A stretch of DNA of 64,000 nt from contig DASZGL010000069.1 of the NCBI GenBank assembly GCA_035938875.1, positions 26,476 to 90,475 of the forward strand, given 5' to 3'. Source of the DNA: DASZGL01 sp035938875 (GTDB lineage: Bacteria > Chloroflexota > Dormibacteria > Aeolococcales > Aeolococcaceae). Made by a program: the position numbers and the translations under genes. Shown here one piece after another: positions 25,157 to 37,337 of the stretch. How positions within the stretch are numbered: the first letter of the stretch is position 1; each line of letters starts with the position of its first letter. A model generated the notes under the pieces. That model did no database searches. It was not told where the DNA came from and was given only the letters and a program-made list of their open reading frames with translations.

Positions 25157-26665
25157 TCAGCGAGAGGCTGTGACCAGGGCTCCAGACTTGGCCCGGCGCA
25201 AGATCATCGGGCCGGAGAGCAGGTCGACGCTGACCCGGGAGCGGATGCCGGCGATGCGGATCAGCGCCTCGTGGTCGAGGGCCAGGAAGGCGTCGACGGC
25301 GTCGGGGTCGAACTGCGTACCGCGGTGGACCCGCAGTTCCTCGCGGGCTTCGTCGAACGACCTCCCCCGCCGGTAGGGCCGGTCCTGGGTGATGGCGTCG
25401 ACGGTGTCGGCCACGGCGAAGGCGCGGGCCCCGAGGGTGATCTGAGTCCCCCGAAGGCCGAGGGGATAGCCGCGCCCGTCCCAGCGCTCGTGGTGATGGA
25501 GGATGATCCGCCGTGCCTCGGCGAGGTACTCGACCTCCTCGACCATCAGCGCCCCGATCTCCGGGTGGCGCCGCATGACCTGCCACTCCTGCTCGGTGAG
25601 CTTGTCGGGCTTGTGGAGGATGGCGTCGGGCACGCCGATCTTGCCGATGTCGTGGAGCAGCGCTCCGTGGCAGAGGATCTTGAGCTCGTCGCCGCTGATG
25701 CCCAGCTCGACGGCCACGAGCCTCGTGTACTCGACAACCCTGCGGGAATGGCCCTCGGTCTCCTTGTCGCGCGCATCGAGCGCGTGAGTGAGCGCGACAA
25801 GGGTTGCGTCGTAGGAGCGCTCGACCTGCACGGACTTGTCGACGACCTGGTCCATCAGCTGCTCGCGCTGCACCTCGTGGTTGTGGGTGCGATGGGCCAG
25901 GATCATCAAGAAGACTTGAAGCGCGATAACGGGGGCCAGTGAGAACGTGAAGCCGAGTGACCCAAATCGATCGTGAACCGCCAGGAACCCTACTGCCGCG
26001 TAGCCGTACGTCAGGTTGTACGGCAGAGTGGACAGAGTTGCTCGGATCGAGTCGATGATCGATCGTCGTGTGGCGAAATAGAGGATCCCTGCGAGCAGCA
26101 GGTTGTTGACGAAGTGCAGAGTGAGACCGGCCACAAGTGCCGCGAACCCGATCCAGGCGACACCGCTGACCGGGGTACGGGTCAACAGAGTGAATACTCC
26201 CCAAGCGCTCCACGTCGACAGGAATAGAGTCGCGACGTTGAACAAGAATCGGAACCAGCCGCTGCGGTAGCGTATTGCGAAGCCGGTTGCTTCAGCACAC
26301 GCACCAAGGCAGCCGATGGGCCCCAGTGTCAGAGCCAGCCCAACGTTGAGGAACGTGGTGGCCGTGAATACTTCTTCCTGACCCTTCACGGTCCGGATGC
26401 TGGCGACGGACATGAAGAAGATCGCGACGGAGACGAGCAAGAGACCCAGGGAGTCGCCAGGTGCACGAAAGGTGACGGCCGCAACAACAAGTGCAGCCGC
26501 CGCGACACTCGCGACATACGTGACCACCGGCAGTGTGTACGTCACGGGCGCCGGCCTCTCCGTCTCCGGCCCGATGACCGCTCGCACGAGCGCGCGCAGA
26601 CGCTCGCGCGCGGGATCCACCCGTCCCAGCGCACGTCCGGGGGTCATCGCCCGGCTGCTCTCCAC
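25157..26665 (-). CDS. Membrane HD-GYP domain phosphohydrolase
   Basis: This 502-residue protein has a Pro/Arg-rich N-terminus, about seven or eight membrane helices (residues 40-265), a short coiled linker (HRTHNHEVQREQLMDQ) and a C-terminal HD-GYP domain. HD-GYP motifs are HSRRVVEYTRLVA, HDIGKIGVPDAILHKP, HHHERWDGRGYPLGL and VADTVDAITQDRPYRRG. Such domains hydrolyse cyclic di-GMP or related dinucleotides; here the input would be a membrane-sensed signal. No GGDEF or EAL partner is adjacent. It is divergent from the hydrolase gene. Confidence 0.9.
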   Translation of the reverse strand: MESSRAMTPGRALGRVDPARERLRALVRAVIGPETERPAPVTYTLPVVTYVASVAAAALVVAAVTFRAPGDSLGLLLVSVAIFFMSVASIRTVKGQEEVFTATTFLNVGLALTLGPIGCLGACAEATGFAIRYRSGWFRFLFNVATLFLSTWSAWGVFTLLTRTPVSGVAWIGFAALVAGLTLHFVNNLLLAGILYFATRRSIIDSIRATLSTLPYNLTYGYAAVGFLAVHDRFGSLGFTFSLAPVIALQVFLMILAHRTHNHEVQREQLMDQVVDKSVQVERSYDATLVALTHALDARDKETEGHSRRVVEYTRLVAVELGISGDELKILCHGALLHDIGKIGVPDAILHKPDKLTEQEWQVMRRHPEIGALMVEEVEYLAEARRIILHHHERWDGRGYPLGLRGTQITLGARAFAVADTVDAITQDRPYRRGRSFDEAREELRVHRGTQFDPDAVDAFLALDHEALIRIAGIRSRVSVDLLSGPMILRRAKSGALVTASR

Positions 26666-26832
26666 GTTCGCGATCCTATTTACGGAGCGTCGGATATGAG
26701 GGCGTGTACGATCCCGTGACCGTACCGTGGCCCGCCCGCGGATGGGCGTTTACCCGAAAGGACGGTCGAATTTGAGCCAGCGTCACCGGTGCGTCACCCC
26801 CTCGTGACACGCGCGCATACGATGACCACCGA

Positions 26833-27660
26833 ATGAGCGCACGCTCCGCCGGGCCGTTTGACCCCGAAATCGTCCGTCCCTGGTGGCTCGGCTCCGGGGA
26901 TCGCGGTGCCCTGCTCCTCCACGGCTTCGCCGGCACGCCGCCCGAGCTGCGCCGCCTCGGCGAGCACCTCGCAGCGAACGGCTGGCGCTGTCACGGCCCA
27001 GTCCTCGCCGGCCACGGCACCACCCCCGAGGCACTGGATCGCACCCGGTGGGCGGACTGGGCGGACTCGGCCATGCTCGCGCTCGACGCCCTGACCGCCG
27101 AGTGCGACCGCGTCGTCGTCGCCGGCCAGTCGATGGGCGGCACGCTGGCGCTCCACCTCGCCGCCAACGACAGCCGCGTCAAGGCCGTCGCAACCCTCGC
27201 GGCTCCGATCTGGCTCTCCGACTGGCGCTTCCACTTCATCGGTGTTCTCAAGCACATACGCCGCTGGCACGAACCGGATCCGGACGACATTGACCTGTAC
27301 TGGCGCGATGCCGCCGACGAACTCTACTCCTACGGCCGCCGTTCTACACGATCTCTGCAAGAACTCAACCGGCTGCTCGCCCACGTGCGGGGCGAGCTGC
27401 CCATGGTCCGCCAGCCGGTCCTCGTCCTCCAGGGCGGGGGGGATCGTGCCATTGATCCCCGCAACGCCGATGACATCGCCCGGCGGCTGAGCTGCAGCGC
27501 CGCAGTCGAGCGGCAGCTCTACCCGCGTAGCGGCCACGCCATGAGCGTCGACGTCGATCGCGACGAGGTCAACGCCCGAGTTCTGGCCTGGTACGACCGC
27601 TACGTCCCCGCCGAGGTCGCCGAGTCGGGCACATCGCCGGCGGCCACCGCGAAGGGTTGA
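26833..27660 (+). CDS. Alpha/beta hydrolase (carboxylesterase/monoacylglycerol lipase-like)
   Basis: This 275-residue cytoplasmic serine hydrolase has the oxyanion-hole motif LLLHGFAGTPPE, the nucleophile elbow GQSMGG (Ser100), an acid residue in GGGDRAID and the catalytic His in RSGHAMSVD. The order and spacing resemble Est30-type carboxylesterases and monoglyceride lipases. Substrate is unknown, most likely a short acyl ester. Its stop codon directly abuts the stop of the convergent zinc-ribbon gene with no spacer. Confidence 0.88.
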   Translation: MSARSAGPFDPEIVRPWWLGSGDRGALLLHGFAGTPPELRRLGEHLAANGWRCHGPVLAGHGTTPEALDRTRWADWADSAMLALDALTAECDRVVVAGQSMGGTLALHLAANDSRVKAVATLAAPIWLSDWRFHFIGVLKHIRRWHEPDPDDIDLYWRDAADELYSYGRRSTRSLQELNRLLAHVRGELPMVRQPVLVLQGGGDRAIDPRNADDIARRLSCSAAVERQLYPRSGHAMSVDVDRDEVNARVLAWYDRYVPAEVAESGTSPAATAKG

Positions 27661-27972
27661 TCAGCTCCCGCTGAAGCGCTCGCGGAGCAGGCGCGCCGTG
27701 TCGTCGTCGAGCACCGGGTTCGCCGGGGCGCCCTCGTCGGGCAGCGGCCGCTTGCTCTGTCGTCCACTGGCGCCGGGTTTGCCGCCCGAGCTCGGCTCAC
27801 CCCCGCGCACGCCGCCACGATAGGCGAGGCCGCACTGCTTGCACACCTGCACAGCGATGCCCTCGCCGCGGCCGGCGTAGGCGACGTGGGAGAAGCGAAG
27901 CCCGCCACCGCACCGTGTGCACAGCCGGCCTCGCGGCACCGGGTCGAGGCTGCGCACATTTACATTCATCAC
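27661..27972 (-). CDS. Small zinc-ribbon protein
   Basis: This 103-residue protein has two CxxC knuckles (LCTRCGGGL and VCKQCGLAYRGG) about 25 residues apart near the N-terminus, forming a probable zinc ribbon. A Gly/Pro/Ser-rich basic linker and an acidic end (LDDDTARLLRERF) follow. I do not recognise a family with a known role. It ends flush against the hydrolase gene and is divergent from the 62-residue ORF. Confidence 0.6.
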   Translation of the reverse strand: MMNVNVRSLDPVPRGRLCTRCGGGLRFSHVAYAGRGEGIAVQVCKQCGLAYRGGVRGGEPSSGGKPGASGRQSKRPLPDEGAPANPVLDDDTARLLRERFSGS

Positions 27973-28176
27973 GTCACCGAACTTGCCGTGTCACAACCGC
28001 GAAAGACTTGTGAGCGCCATCGAGCATGGGCGTCACTGGTCGTGTCCGAGCGTCGCCGCGGACGTCACCGAATCCTTAACCCCCGCGCGTACGTTGCATG
28101 CGGTGGGAGGCGGCCACCAACGCACGACGGAAGCCCGGTGGACGGCAGGAACTCCACGCCAAAGGAGTATGCGGTA

Positions 28177-28365
28177 ATGGCCCCCGAGGAGATCCAGGCA
28201 CTGGCCGACGCCGACGAGGCGGACGCCGCAGCGCGCTACGAGCGTCGCCAGGAATTCGGTGAGTTGCTCGCCGACGCGATCCGCCGCGCCGAGGCGATGA
28301 CCCGCCTGGAGTGCGCGCTCCGCCTGCCGCCGACGCCACCCGCCGAGCAGGCCGCCAAAAGCTGA
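28177..28365 (+). CDS. Small acidic helical protein (62 residues)
   Basis: The ORF starts ATG after a good AAAGGAG site nine bases upstream. It encodes MAPEEIQALADADEADAAAR followed by a helical, charged stretch ending in Pro/Ala-rich sequence. A longer in-frame reading upstream lacks codon character and crosses the divergent promoter region. I recognise no family. It lies 46 bases upstream of the Nudix gene and could be co-transcribed with it. Confidence 0.55.
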   Translation: MAPEEIQALADADEADAAARYERRQEFGELLADAIRRAEAMTRLECALRLPPTPPAEQAAKS

Positions 28366-28411
28366 TCCTCGCGCCTCGCGCGCCACACGCGCGGGCAGTC
28401 ACACTGCGACG

Positions 28412-29011
28412 ATGACAGCCGCAGAGTCCAAGACCAGCGAACCCGAGTTGCTGCGTCGCCTGCGCGCCGTTGTTGGCCCCGCGCCGGCACACAACCCCGA
28501 AGAACCGGTCCCCGGCGGAGCCGCCGCCGTTCTCGTCCTCGCCGACCCGACTGACCCCGGCTTGCCGGTGCTGTTCATGCGCCGCACCCGTCTCGTGCCG
28601 TCGCATCGCGGGCAGATCTCCTTCCCCGGTGGCGGCGTCGAGCCCGATGACCGCGGCCCCGTGGAGACGGCGCTGCGCGAGGCGCATGAGGAGATGGCCG
28701 TCGATCCCGACGCCGTCGAGGTCCTCGGTGTCCTCGATTCAGTGCTGACGGCGACCGCGGCGCGCCGCCTGACCCCCGTCGTCGCCATCGAGCGCACCCC
28801 GCTGCACCCTGTGCCGGATCCATTCGAGGTCGCCGAGTGGTTTCGCGTCGCGCTCGCCGACCTCCTCGATGCACCGCTCACCAGCCGACCGATTCCCGGC
28901 ATGCCCGGCCGCGCCCTGGTCCACTTCTACGAGGTCGACGGCCGTGTCATCTGGGGCGCGACCGCCGCGATCATCCACGACCTGCTCGGACGGCTCCGCC
29001 GCGCTGAGTAG
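28412..29011 (+). CDS. Nudix hydrolase, CoA-pyrophosphatase-like
   Basis: This 199-residue enzyme has the UPF0035/YeaB-like signature VLFMRRTRLVPSHRGQISF, then FPGGGVEPDD, then a Nudix helix ALREAHEEMAV (about 87-97). In this box Ala replaces the usual Gly after the second Glu, but the metal-binding Glu residues are kept. Family members hydrolyse CoA or acyl-CoA to phosphopantetheine and ADP. It is a soluble protein. The 3' end overlaps the convergent exported-protein gene by 41 bases. Confidence 0.85.
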   Translation: MTAAESKTSEPELLRRLRAVVGPAPAHNPEEPVPGGAAAVLVLADPTDPGLPVLFMRRTRLVPSHRGQISFPGGGVEPDDRGPVETALREAHEEMAVDPDAVEVLGVLDSVLTATAARRLTPVVAIERTPLHPVPDPFEVAEWFRVALADLLDAPLTSRPIPGMPGRALVHFYEVDGRVIWGATAAIIHDLLGRLRRAE

Positions 29012-29558
29012 TCTGAGCTGCGATCGGCGCGGCAACGACGATCAGAGCAGCCAGCGAACCCAGCACAGCCAGGAGCACAACCGGGAGCCCCTTCTCCGCG
29101 GGTGGCGCGGCCACAGCGGGATGCGTGAGCCGGCCATTGAAGGTCCCAACTCCGCCGTTGGAGTCCGAGAAGGTGCCCGAGATGGTGAGGACGTCATCCT
29201 GGTACGCGAGGGTTCCGACCGCGTGGGAGGTGTACGAGGCTCCGACCCGCGTGGCATCGGTGGTCACGGTGCTGCCCAAGACGGTGCCGGTGACCGTCGA
29301 GTTGCTCCCACCCCCGGCCTCGGTGCCGCTCACGGCCCCGGTGGAGAAGTCCTCGGTGGTGAAGGTGATCGTCTGCGGAAAGCGTGCGCTGTCGACGACA
29401 GAGACCTCGTCCCACGAACCCCGGACGTCGAACGTGGTGCTTTCTGCGCCAACGGGAATCCGGCTGACCGCGAGCGCTGTCCCCCCGATCGACGCGGCAA
29501 GCGCGGCGCACGTGATGACCCTGCCTATCACGCGTGCGCGTGCTGACGCCCTTACCAT
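28971..29558 (-). CDS. Exported, membrane-anchored protein of unknown function
   Basis: This 195-residue protein has an N-terminal signal or anchor (VITCAALAASIGGTALA), a Thr/Ser/Gly-rich beta domain (about 40-150), and a C-terminal hydrophobic helix (LPVVLLAVLGSLAALIVVAAP) with a short basic tail. The middle contains repeated TVTG/TVTT motifs and LTISGTFSDSNGGVGTFNG, like a small lipocalin-like or beta-barrel scaffold. The ATG is chosen because GGGGGG precedes it and it starts the signal peptide; an upstream ORF extension is possible. Function is unknown. Confidence 0.6.
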   Translation of the reverse strand: MVRASARARVIGRVITCAALAASIGGTALAVSRIPVGAESTTFDVRGSWDEVSVVDSARFPQTITFTTEDFSTGAVSGTEAGGGSNSTVTGTVLGSTVTTDATRVGASYTSHAVGTLAYQDDVLTISGTFSDSNGGVGTFNGRLTHPAVAAPPAEKGLPVVLLAVLGSLAALIVVAAPIAAQTTQRGGAVRAGRG

Positions 29559-29693
29559 GGGCGACCCCCCATCTCTGATGAACCCCTTGAGCCAGCCTAC
29601 CATGGCCCGCCCCAAAACACTGCGGGCCCGGCGTCGGGAGTTACCCAAACGGTGGGTCCACAGCTAGTACGCTGCCGGACCGGCGACGGCCAC

Positions 29694-30059
29694 TCACACC
29701 CTGAGGGTGTCGACCACGCAGAAGACGTTGCCCTCGGGGTCCTCGAGCAGGACGAAGTCGTCGTCCGCCTCCGGGGTGCGGGGATTGCGCGTCGCTCCCA
29801 GCGCGAGCAACCGTCGTACCTCGTCCTTCTGATTGTCGGAGTAGAGGTCGAGGTGGAGGCGGTTCTTGCCCACGCGCTGCTCCGGCACGAGCTGGAGGGA
29901 CACGTTGACGCGTCTGCCGTCAGGATCTCGTAGCACCACCCAGCCCTCCTCGGGCGGATCCCTCGGCACATATCGAAGCGCCGCCTGCCAGAACGCCAGC
30001 ATCGCGGGGAAGTCGTTGCAGTCGATGACCACCGATCCGACGTGCACGCGCGACCTCAT
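29694..30059 (-). CDS. VOC-family (glyoxalase/bleomycin resistance-like) protein
   Basis: This 121-residue protein has the paired beta-alpha-beta-beta-beta modules of the vicinal oxygen chelate fold: VHVGSVVIDCNDFPAMLAFW, then NRLHLDLYSDNQKDEV and a C-terminal FVLLEDPEGNVFCVVD. One conserved His (RLHLDL) and Glu (LLEDPEG) could be metal ligands. Substrate is not predictable; homologues range from dioxygenases to drug-binding proteins. It follows the MBL-fold gene in the same direction by 11 bases. Confidence 0.82.
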   Translation of the reverse strand: MRSRVHVGSVVIDCNDFPAMLAFWQAALRYVPRDPPEEGWVVLRDPDGRRVNVSLQLVPEQRVGKNRLHLDLYSDNQKDEVRRLLALGATRNPRTPEADDDFVLLEDPEGNVFCVVDTLRV

Positions 30060-30070
30060 TACCGACGGCC

Positions 30071-30724
30071 CTAGCGGTACTTGGGATGCACCACGAAGGG
30101 GTTGTATTGCATCTCCTCACGGATGGTCGTGCGCGGGCCGTGGCCGGGGTAGATGACCGTCTCCGGCGGCAGCGCGTACAGCGTGTTCTGGATGGAGAAC
30201 ATCAGCGTGTCCCATGAGCCACCGGGCAGATCGGTGCGTCCGACGCTGCGCTGGAAGAGCGTGTCGCCGGCGATGAGGTCGGGGCCGATGAGGAAGCACA
30301 CCGACCCGCGCGTGTGACCCGGTGTGTGCAGCACGCGGACGTCGAGGTCGTGCCAGCGCAGCGTCTCGCCCGGGGTGAGGTCGGCCTCGCAGATCACCTC
30401 GGGAAGGTCGTCGGGCACGCCGGGCAAACGCTTCACCTGGCCGAGCAGCTCGCGGTCGTCGGGGTGGATCGCCGCCTCGCAGCCGTGAGCCTCCTTCACC
30501 GCGGGGACGCCGTTGACGTGGTCGGGGTGCCCGTGGGTCAGCAGGATGCGGCTGCAGCGCAGCCCGTTCTTCTCCAGCAACTGCAGCGTGCGCGGCGTCT
30601 GCAGTCCGGGGTCGAAAACCAGCACCTCGTCGGTGTCACGGCGGCGCAGCACGTACGAGTTCTGGTCGAACGTCTCGTCGATGACGATGGCCAGTTCGAC
30701 GAGGTCACGCAGCGTCTGGGTCAT
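30071..30724 (-). CDS. Metallo-beta-lactamase fold hydrolase (glyoxalase II-like)
   Basis: This 217-residue protein has the full MBL-fold dinuclear metal site: THGHPDHVNG, a His in HTPGHTRGS, the bridging Asp in AGDTLFQRSVGRTDLPGG, and PGHGP. The arrangement resembles glyoxalase II and persulfide-dioxygenase-like enzymes that hydrolyse thioesters or act on glutathione-like adducts. It is probably cytoplasmic. It lies upstream of the VOC gene, an association that suggests but does not prove a shared detoxification role. Confidence 0.87.
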   Translation of the reverse strand: MTQTLRDLVELAIVIDETFDQNSYVLRRRDTDEVLVFDPGLQTPRTLQLLEKNGLRCSRILLTHGHPDHVNGVPAVKEAHGCEAAIHPDDRELLGQVKRLPGVPDDLPEVICEADLTPGETLRWHDLDVRVLHTPGHTRGSVCFLIGPDLIAGDTLFQRSVGRTDLPGGSWDTLMFSIQNTLYALPPETVIYPGHGPRTTIREEMQYNPFVVHPKYR

Positions 30725-30749
30725 CGCGATGTGTCCATGCCGATGCCGA

Positions 30750-31487
30750 TCATACGCGTCGTCCGTCGATGTACCGCCGTGCGCGCTTGGCGACGCCCTG
30801 CGTCAGCGCGCGCAGCTCGCGGCTCCGCACCATCTCGATGCCGCGCTTCACGTCGCTGGCGAATCCGCTGTGGTCCAGCTGGCGCTCGGCGACGAATGGT
30901 TGATGCACCCACTCCTTGGCGTGGTCACCCTCGCGCGTCTTGAGGAAGATTGCGCTGCGCGGCCAGAAGTCGTGGACCAAGTCCCACTCGGGCTCGGCGA
31001 TCAGGAATTCCCTGAGCACCTGTCCCGTCCAGATCTGCGTGTCGTCGACGATGACCAACCCGCCGACCTTGAGCGCCGCCGCCGTGTAATGCCAGTCGAT
31101 GAACGGCGCCGGAAAGCCGTGGCGTCCGTCGATGAGGACGAGGTCGAGCGCCGTCAGTTTCAGCCGGGGCAGCGCGTTTTCGGAACAGTCCACCTCGAAT
31201 TGCAACCGGTCCGTCGCGATGGCTTTGCTATCGCAATACGACTTGATGAGTTCGATCGCCTCCTCGTTGGGACTCACGCAGATGTGATGCGCGCGCTTGA
31301 GCGCGAAAAGTATGGTGGTCAAGCCTTCGCCGGTCTCGATGGTCCGGGAGCCCTCGTGGACGTGACCGTCGATCACCCGGAGGACTTCGTCGCTCGCCTG
31401 CCACGTCACCCGGTTGCCGGCGCCGTCGCGATGGACCACCGGCGGGTCGGCGAGCAGCTCGGCAAGACTGGTCACGGTCGCGTCCAC
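30750..31487 (-). CDS. Class I SAM-dependent methyltransferase-like protein
   Basis: This 245-residue protein has a nucleotide/SAM-binding-like segment (RTIETGEGLTTILFAL), then ICVSPNEEAIELIKSYC, and a strand with LDLVLIDGRHGFPAPFIDWHY followed by LKVGGLVIVDDTQIW. That combination is seen in class I methyltransferases of the Methyltransf_24 type. The canonical GxGxG is modified to ETGEGLTT. Substrate is unknown. It is upstream of the MBL gene by 25 bases on the same strand and could be in that operon. Confidence 0.75.
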   Translation of the reverse strand: MDATVTSLAELLADPPVVHRDGAGNRVTWQASDEVLRVIDGHVHEGSRTIETGEGLTTILFALKRAHHICVSPNEEAIELIKSYCDSKAIATDRLQFEVDCSENALPRLKLTALDLVLIDGRHGFPAPFIDWHYTAAALKVGGLVIVDDTQIWTGQVLREFLIAEPEWDLVHDFWPRSAIFLKTREGDHAKEWVHQPFVAERQLDHSGFASDVKRGIEMVRSRELRALTQGVAKRARRYIDGRRV

Positions 31488-31525
31488 GGGGCCGCCAGTC
31501 TAGCCTGCGATGCCGCGGCGCCGGA

Positions 31526-32398
31526 TCAGAACTGCGCCAGGGTTCCCTGCGACCGGGCCCGCTCGAAGCCGAGGCGGAACGCCAGGATCCCCAGCGGCAG
31601 GATACCGACGGCGAACGCGGTGAGGATGAGAAACGGCTGCAGCTCCTGCCCTACCGTGTGGTGCTGGATCAGCGCGCCGCGGATACCGTTGAGCGCGTAG
31701 TAGGTGGGTAGCCCGTGGCTGATCCCCTGCATCCATCCAGGGAGCACGGTGATGGGGAACAGCGAGCCGCTGAGCAGGCTGGTGACGATGCCCCACGCAG
31801 TGCTCAATGGGTCACCGATCTTGCTCACCATGATGATCCCCGCGCTGATCAGGCCGAAGCCGGACATCACCACCACGGTGAGCAGGAAGAACACCAGAGT
31901 GGTGAGCAGGTTGGGGTCGAAGTGCACACCGATCACCGTCGCCAGGATGGCGAAGGTGATCGTCGAGGTGACCAGCGGCCAGGCGAACTCCCACAGCGTG
32001 CTGAGGAACACAAGCCGGGTCAGCGGTGATGCGGAGAGCAACCAATGCTCGATGGTGCCGAGGAACATCTCGCTGCGGATGCTTCCCGCATACGACGCCA
32101 GGGAGACGCTGACGAAGGTCATCAGCGTTGTACCGCTGATGATGAACGCCGCAGGGTTGTCGGAGAAGACGCCCAGCGAGTTGGAGCCGACGATCTTGCT
32201 GAGGAAGTAGTAGCTCATCAGCCCGACCAGGACGTTGACGATCGACAGGCTGAAGTTGAGGCGGTAGCTGGAGTTGTGGATGAAGCCCCGCTTGAGGAAG
32301 ATGCGCGCCTGGAAGAGCAGCGTGCGCGTGGCGTGCCACAGGCTTGGGTCCTGCGGCCCCGCGGCACCCCCGCTGGCGACGTTCCTGGCGGCGTTCAT
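31526..32398 (-). CDS. ABC-2 type transporter permease
   Basis: This 290-residue integral membrane protein has six membrane segments characteristic of ABC-2 permeases, with the amphipathic N-terminal helix (RTLLFQARIFLKRGF). A conserved SIRSEMFLGTIEHWLLSASPL loop lies between helices 2 and 3, and SGSLFPITVLPGWMQ comes late. It pairs with the ATPase encoded immediately upstream; their genes overlap by ATGA. Such systems export drugs, lipids or glycans; the cargo is unknown. Confidence 0.88.
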   Translation of the reverse strand: MNAARNVASGGAAGPQDPSLWHATRTLLFQARIFLKRGFIHNSSYRLNFSLSIVNVLVGLMSYYFLSKIVGSNSLGVFSDNPAAFIISGTTLMTFVSVSLASYAGSIRSEMFLGTIEHWLLSASPLTRLVFLSTLWEFAWPLVTSTITFAILATVIGVHFDPNLLTTLVFFLLTVVVMSGFGLISAGIIMVSKIGDPLSTAWGIVTSLLSGSLFPITVLPGWMQGISHGLPTYYALNGIRGALIQHHTVGQELQPFLILTAFAVGILPLGILAFRLGFERARSQGTLAQF

Positions 32399-33455
32399 GG
32401 GTGCATCCTCCGCCCCACCGACGCAGCCGCGTCCGGCACCATCATCGTCACAAGTTCGGGCGGTGCTTCGCCCGTAGCCTCCTCGACGAGGCGCACGAAG
32501 GCATCGCTCAGCTCGGGACGCACCACGGTGACGCCGGCGACGGGAAGGTCGCCACTCGCCGCCCAGAGCAGCAGGCCGCGCACATCCTCCTCGGGGTTGG
32601 CGGTGCGCACGCGCAGGCGCCCCTCGCCGTGCGGCGTCACCGAGAGCACGACGGGCAGGCTGCGCAGTCGCTCGGCGACGTCGTCGGAGGTGTCGAGCAG
32701 GCTGAGCTCGACCTCGATCTCGGTGGTGGCGACGTGGCGGCGGAGGACCTCGGGTTTGTCCTGGCGGATCAGCTTGCCCGCGTACATCATCCCCACCTCG
32801 TCGCAGACCTCGGTCGCCTCCTCCATGTTATGGGTCACCAACACCACCGTCTTGCCCACCGCCTTGATCTCACGGAGGATGCCGCGGATGGTCTCGCCGC
32901 TGTGCGGATCGACGCCGCTGGTGGGCTCATCGAAGAGATAGATGGGACGATCGACGAGAAGCGCGCGGGCGACGTTCATGCGCCGCTTCATGCCGCTTGA
33001 GAATTCACCGAAGCGAAGCCGCGAGTCGGCGCTGAGCCCGACCTTGTCGAGGGCGTCGAGGACGCGCCGCCGCGACGTCGACGCGTCGAGACCCTGCAGG
33101 GCGGCGAAGAACTCGAGGTTCTGATAACCGTTGAGCCGCCAGTAGAAACCGCGCTCACCGGCCGACGCGTTGAACGACAGGCTGAGCCGCGCCGCGCGCG
33201 CGTCGCGAACGACGTGGTGGCCCATCACCCAGGCGTCGCCCTCGGTAGGGCGCATCAGCGTCGCCAGCATCGCCACCAGCGTCGACTTGCCCGCGCCGTT
33301 GGGACCGATCAGTCCGAAGATCTGCCCCACAGGAACATGCATGTCGACGCCGTCGACGGCGAGCTTCTCGGTTCGACCGCGGCGGAAGAGCTTGCGCAGA
33401 CCGCGCGCCTCGATCGCCAGCCCGGGAGTGGGTTGGATCGAGGGCGCGGACGGGC

Positions 33456-33459
<4 letters not shown>
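32395..33459 (-). CDS. ABC transporter ATP-binding protein
   Basis: This 354-residue ATPase carries Walker A GPNGAGKST, the Q-loop region, the signature FSSGMKRRMNVAR (with SSGM instead of LSGGQ), Walker B IYLFDEPTSGVD, and the H-loop VTHNMEEA. A C-terminal extension of about 100 residues (from about residue 250) resembles the DUF4162-like domain of drug-export ATPases. The GTG start overlaps the lon stop; the permease start overlaps its stop. It is probably a homodimer with two permeases. Confidence 0.9.
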
Positions 33460-36092
<2,633 letters not shown>

Positions 36093-36169
36093 GGGTAAGG
36101 GCTCCGAAGGTGAGGTGATCGGATCGAGGATACCCCCGCTCCGGCGAGGCAAACCGGGTCCCGCGAGGC

Positions 36170-37210
36170 TCAGCGCGGGCCCTGGCGGCCCGAGGCCAGG
36201 GGCTCGGCCACCGCCCAGTCGCGTTCGTGGGCGGCGGCGAAGTAGCCGGCGGCAGCGGCGTCGTCGACAGCCAGGGCCGCCTCGAGGTTGCTGCTCAGCC
36301 CGGCGGCGCTCCAGTTCGCCGACGACACCGTCACTCGGTGGTCGGCGACGACGCCTTTGGCGTGACCGGTGGTGCTGCGCAGGGGATCCATCACCCGCGA
36401 CGCAAACGACCGCTCGTCAAGGTGGGCGGCGTCATGCGCAGCCGGCGCGGTGCCGAGCAGCAGCCGCACCACCGCGCGCCGGGTGACCGCGGCGTCGAGC
36501 GCGTCGAGCAGCGCACGCGCCTCCGCCGTCGAGGTGTGCACATAGGGGACGGTGCAGAGGACGCGCACGGTCGCTGCCTCCACCAGTTCGCTCTGCATCG
36601 CCCGCACGGCGTCGCCGCCGGTGCTGAGTCGCAGCGACGTCTCGGGCACATCGATGCGCAGTGGTGCCATCAGCGGATGGGGCACACCGACAGGCGGCGC
36701 GGTGGCCGCCGCCACCACCTCGGCGACGGCACGGGCGGGCTCGCGCCACGCGGTGTCGATGGCCGCCGACACCTCGCTCGCGATCCGCGGCGCACCGTCG
36801 ACGAGCAGCCACCACTCGCGTGTTCCCGGATGCACGGCACCGTGATGTCGCGGAGGCACGGGATTGCGGGGCGCGTCGCGTCGCACCAGGTTGCCGCTGC
36901 CCACGGCGACACGATCGGAGTCGACGCGCAGCAACTTCCAGTGGGCGTCACTCCCCCGCCGTCCGCCGATCTCGCGCACATCGACGGCGCTGCCGCGCAA
37001 TCGCGCCACCGTCCCGCTGTTCGCCCCCGGATGCGCATCGAGGAGGAGGCGCACCGCCGCCCCCTTCTCGGCGGCAGTCGCGAACGACCAGGCGAAGTAC
37101 AGGCTGACCTCGTGGAAGGCCGCGTCGATACGACGGCGGGCGGAGAGGACGAGCTCGGTGAGCTCACTTCCGGCGCTGTCCGGGCCGAGCGCGCAGACCA
37201 GGCTCGGCAT
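36170..37210 (-). CDS. Phospholipase D-like protein with two HKD motifs
   Basis: This 346-residue protein has two phospholipase D catalytic motifs. The first is HWKLLRVD followed by GSGNL (about residues 90-108), and the second is HAKGVVAD followed by SSANWS (about 293-312). Each has the HxK(x4)D spacing. Members of the superfamily act on phospholipids, cardiolipin precursors or nucleic acids; which one is unclear. No membrane segment is evident. The start is the ATG preceded by GGGGGAGGGAG. It is divergent from the HtrA gene. Confidence 0.82.
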   Translation of the reverse strand: MPSLVCALGPDSAGSELTELVLSARRRIDAAFHEVSLYFAWSFATAAEKGAAVRLLLDAHPGANSGTVARLRGSAVDVREIGGRRGSDAHWKLLRVDSDRVAVGSGNLVRRDAPRNPVPPRHHGAVHPGTREWWLLVDGAPRIASEVSAAIDTAWREPARAVAEVVAAATAPPVGVPHPLMAPLRIDVPETSLRLSTGGDAVRAMQSELVEAATVRVLCTVPYVHTSTAEARALLDALDAAVTRRAVVRLLLGTAPAAHDAAHLDERSFASRVMDPLRSTTGHAKGVVADHRVTVSSANWSAAGLSSNLEAALAVDDAAAAGYFAAAHERDWAVAEPLASGRQGPR

Positions 37211-37337
37211 CTCCCTCCCCCATGGGACGTTAACGGTGCGGTTATCGTGCCCGATTACGGTTTGCCCCGACGTCTGCGGGCAGCCCACCATGCCCGACGA
37301 TGATCACCCGCCACTCCGGCAGACAGGAAGACAGCGC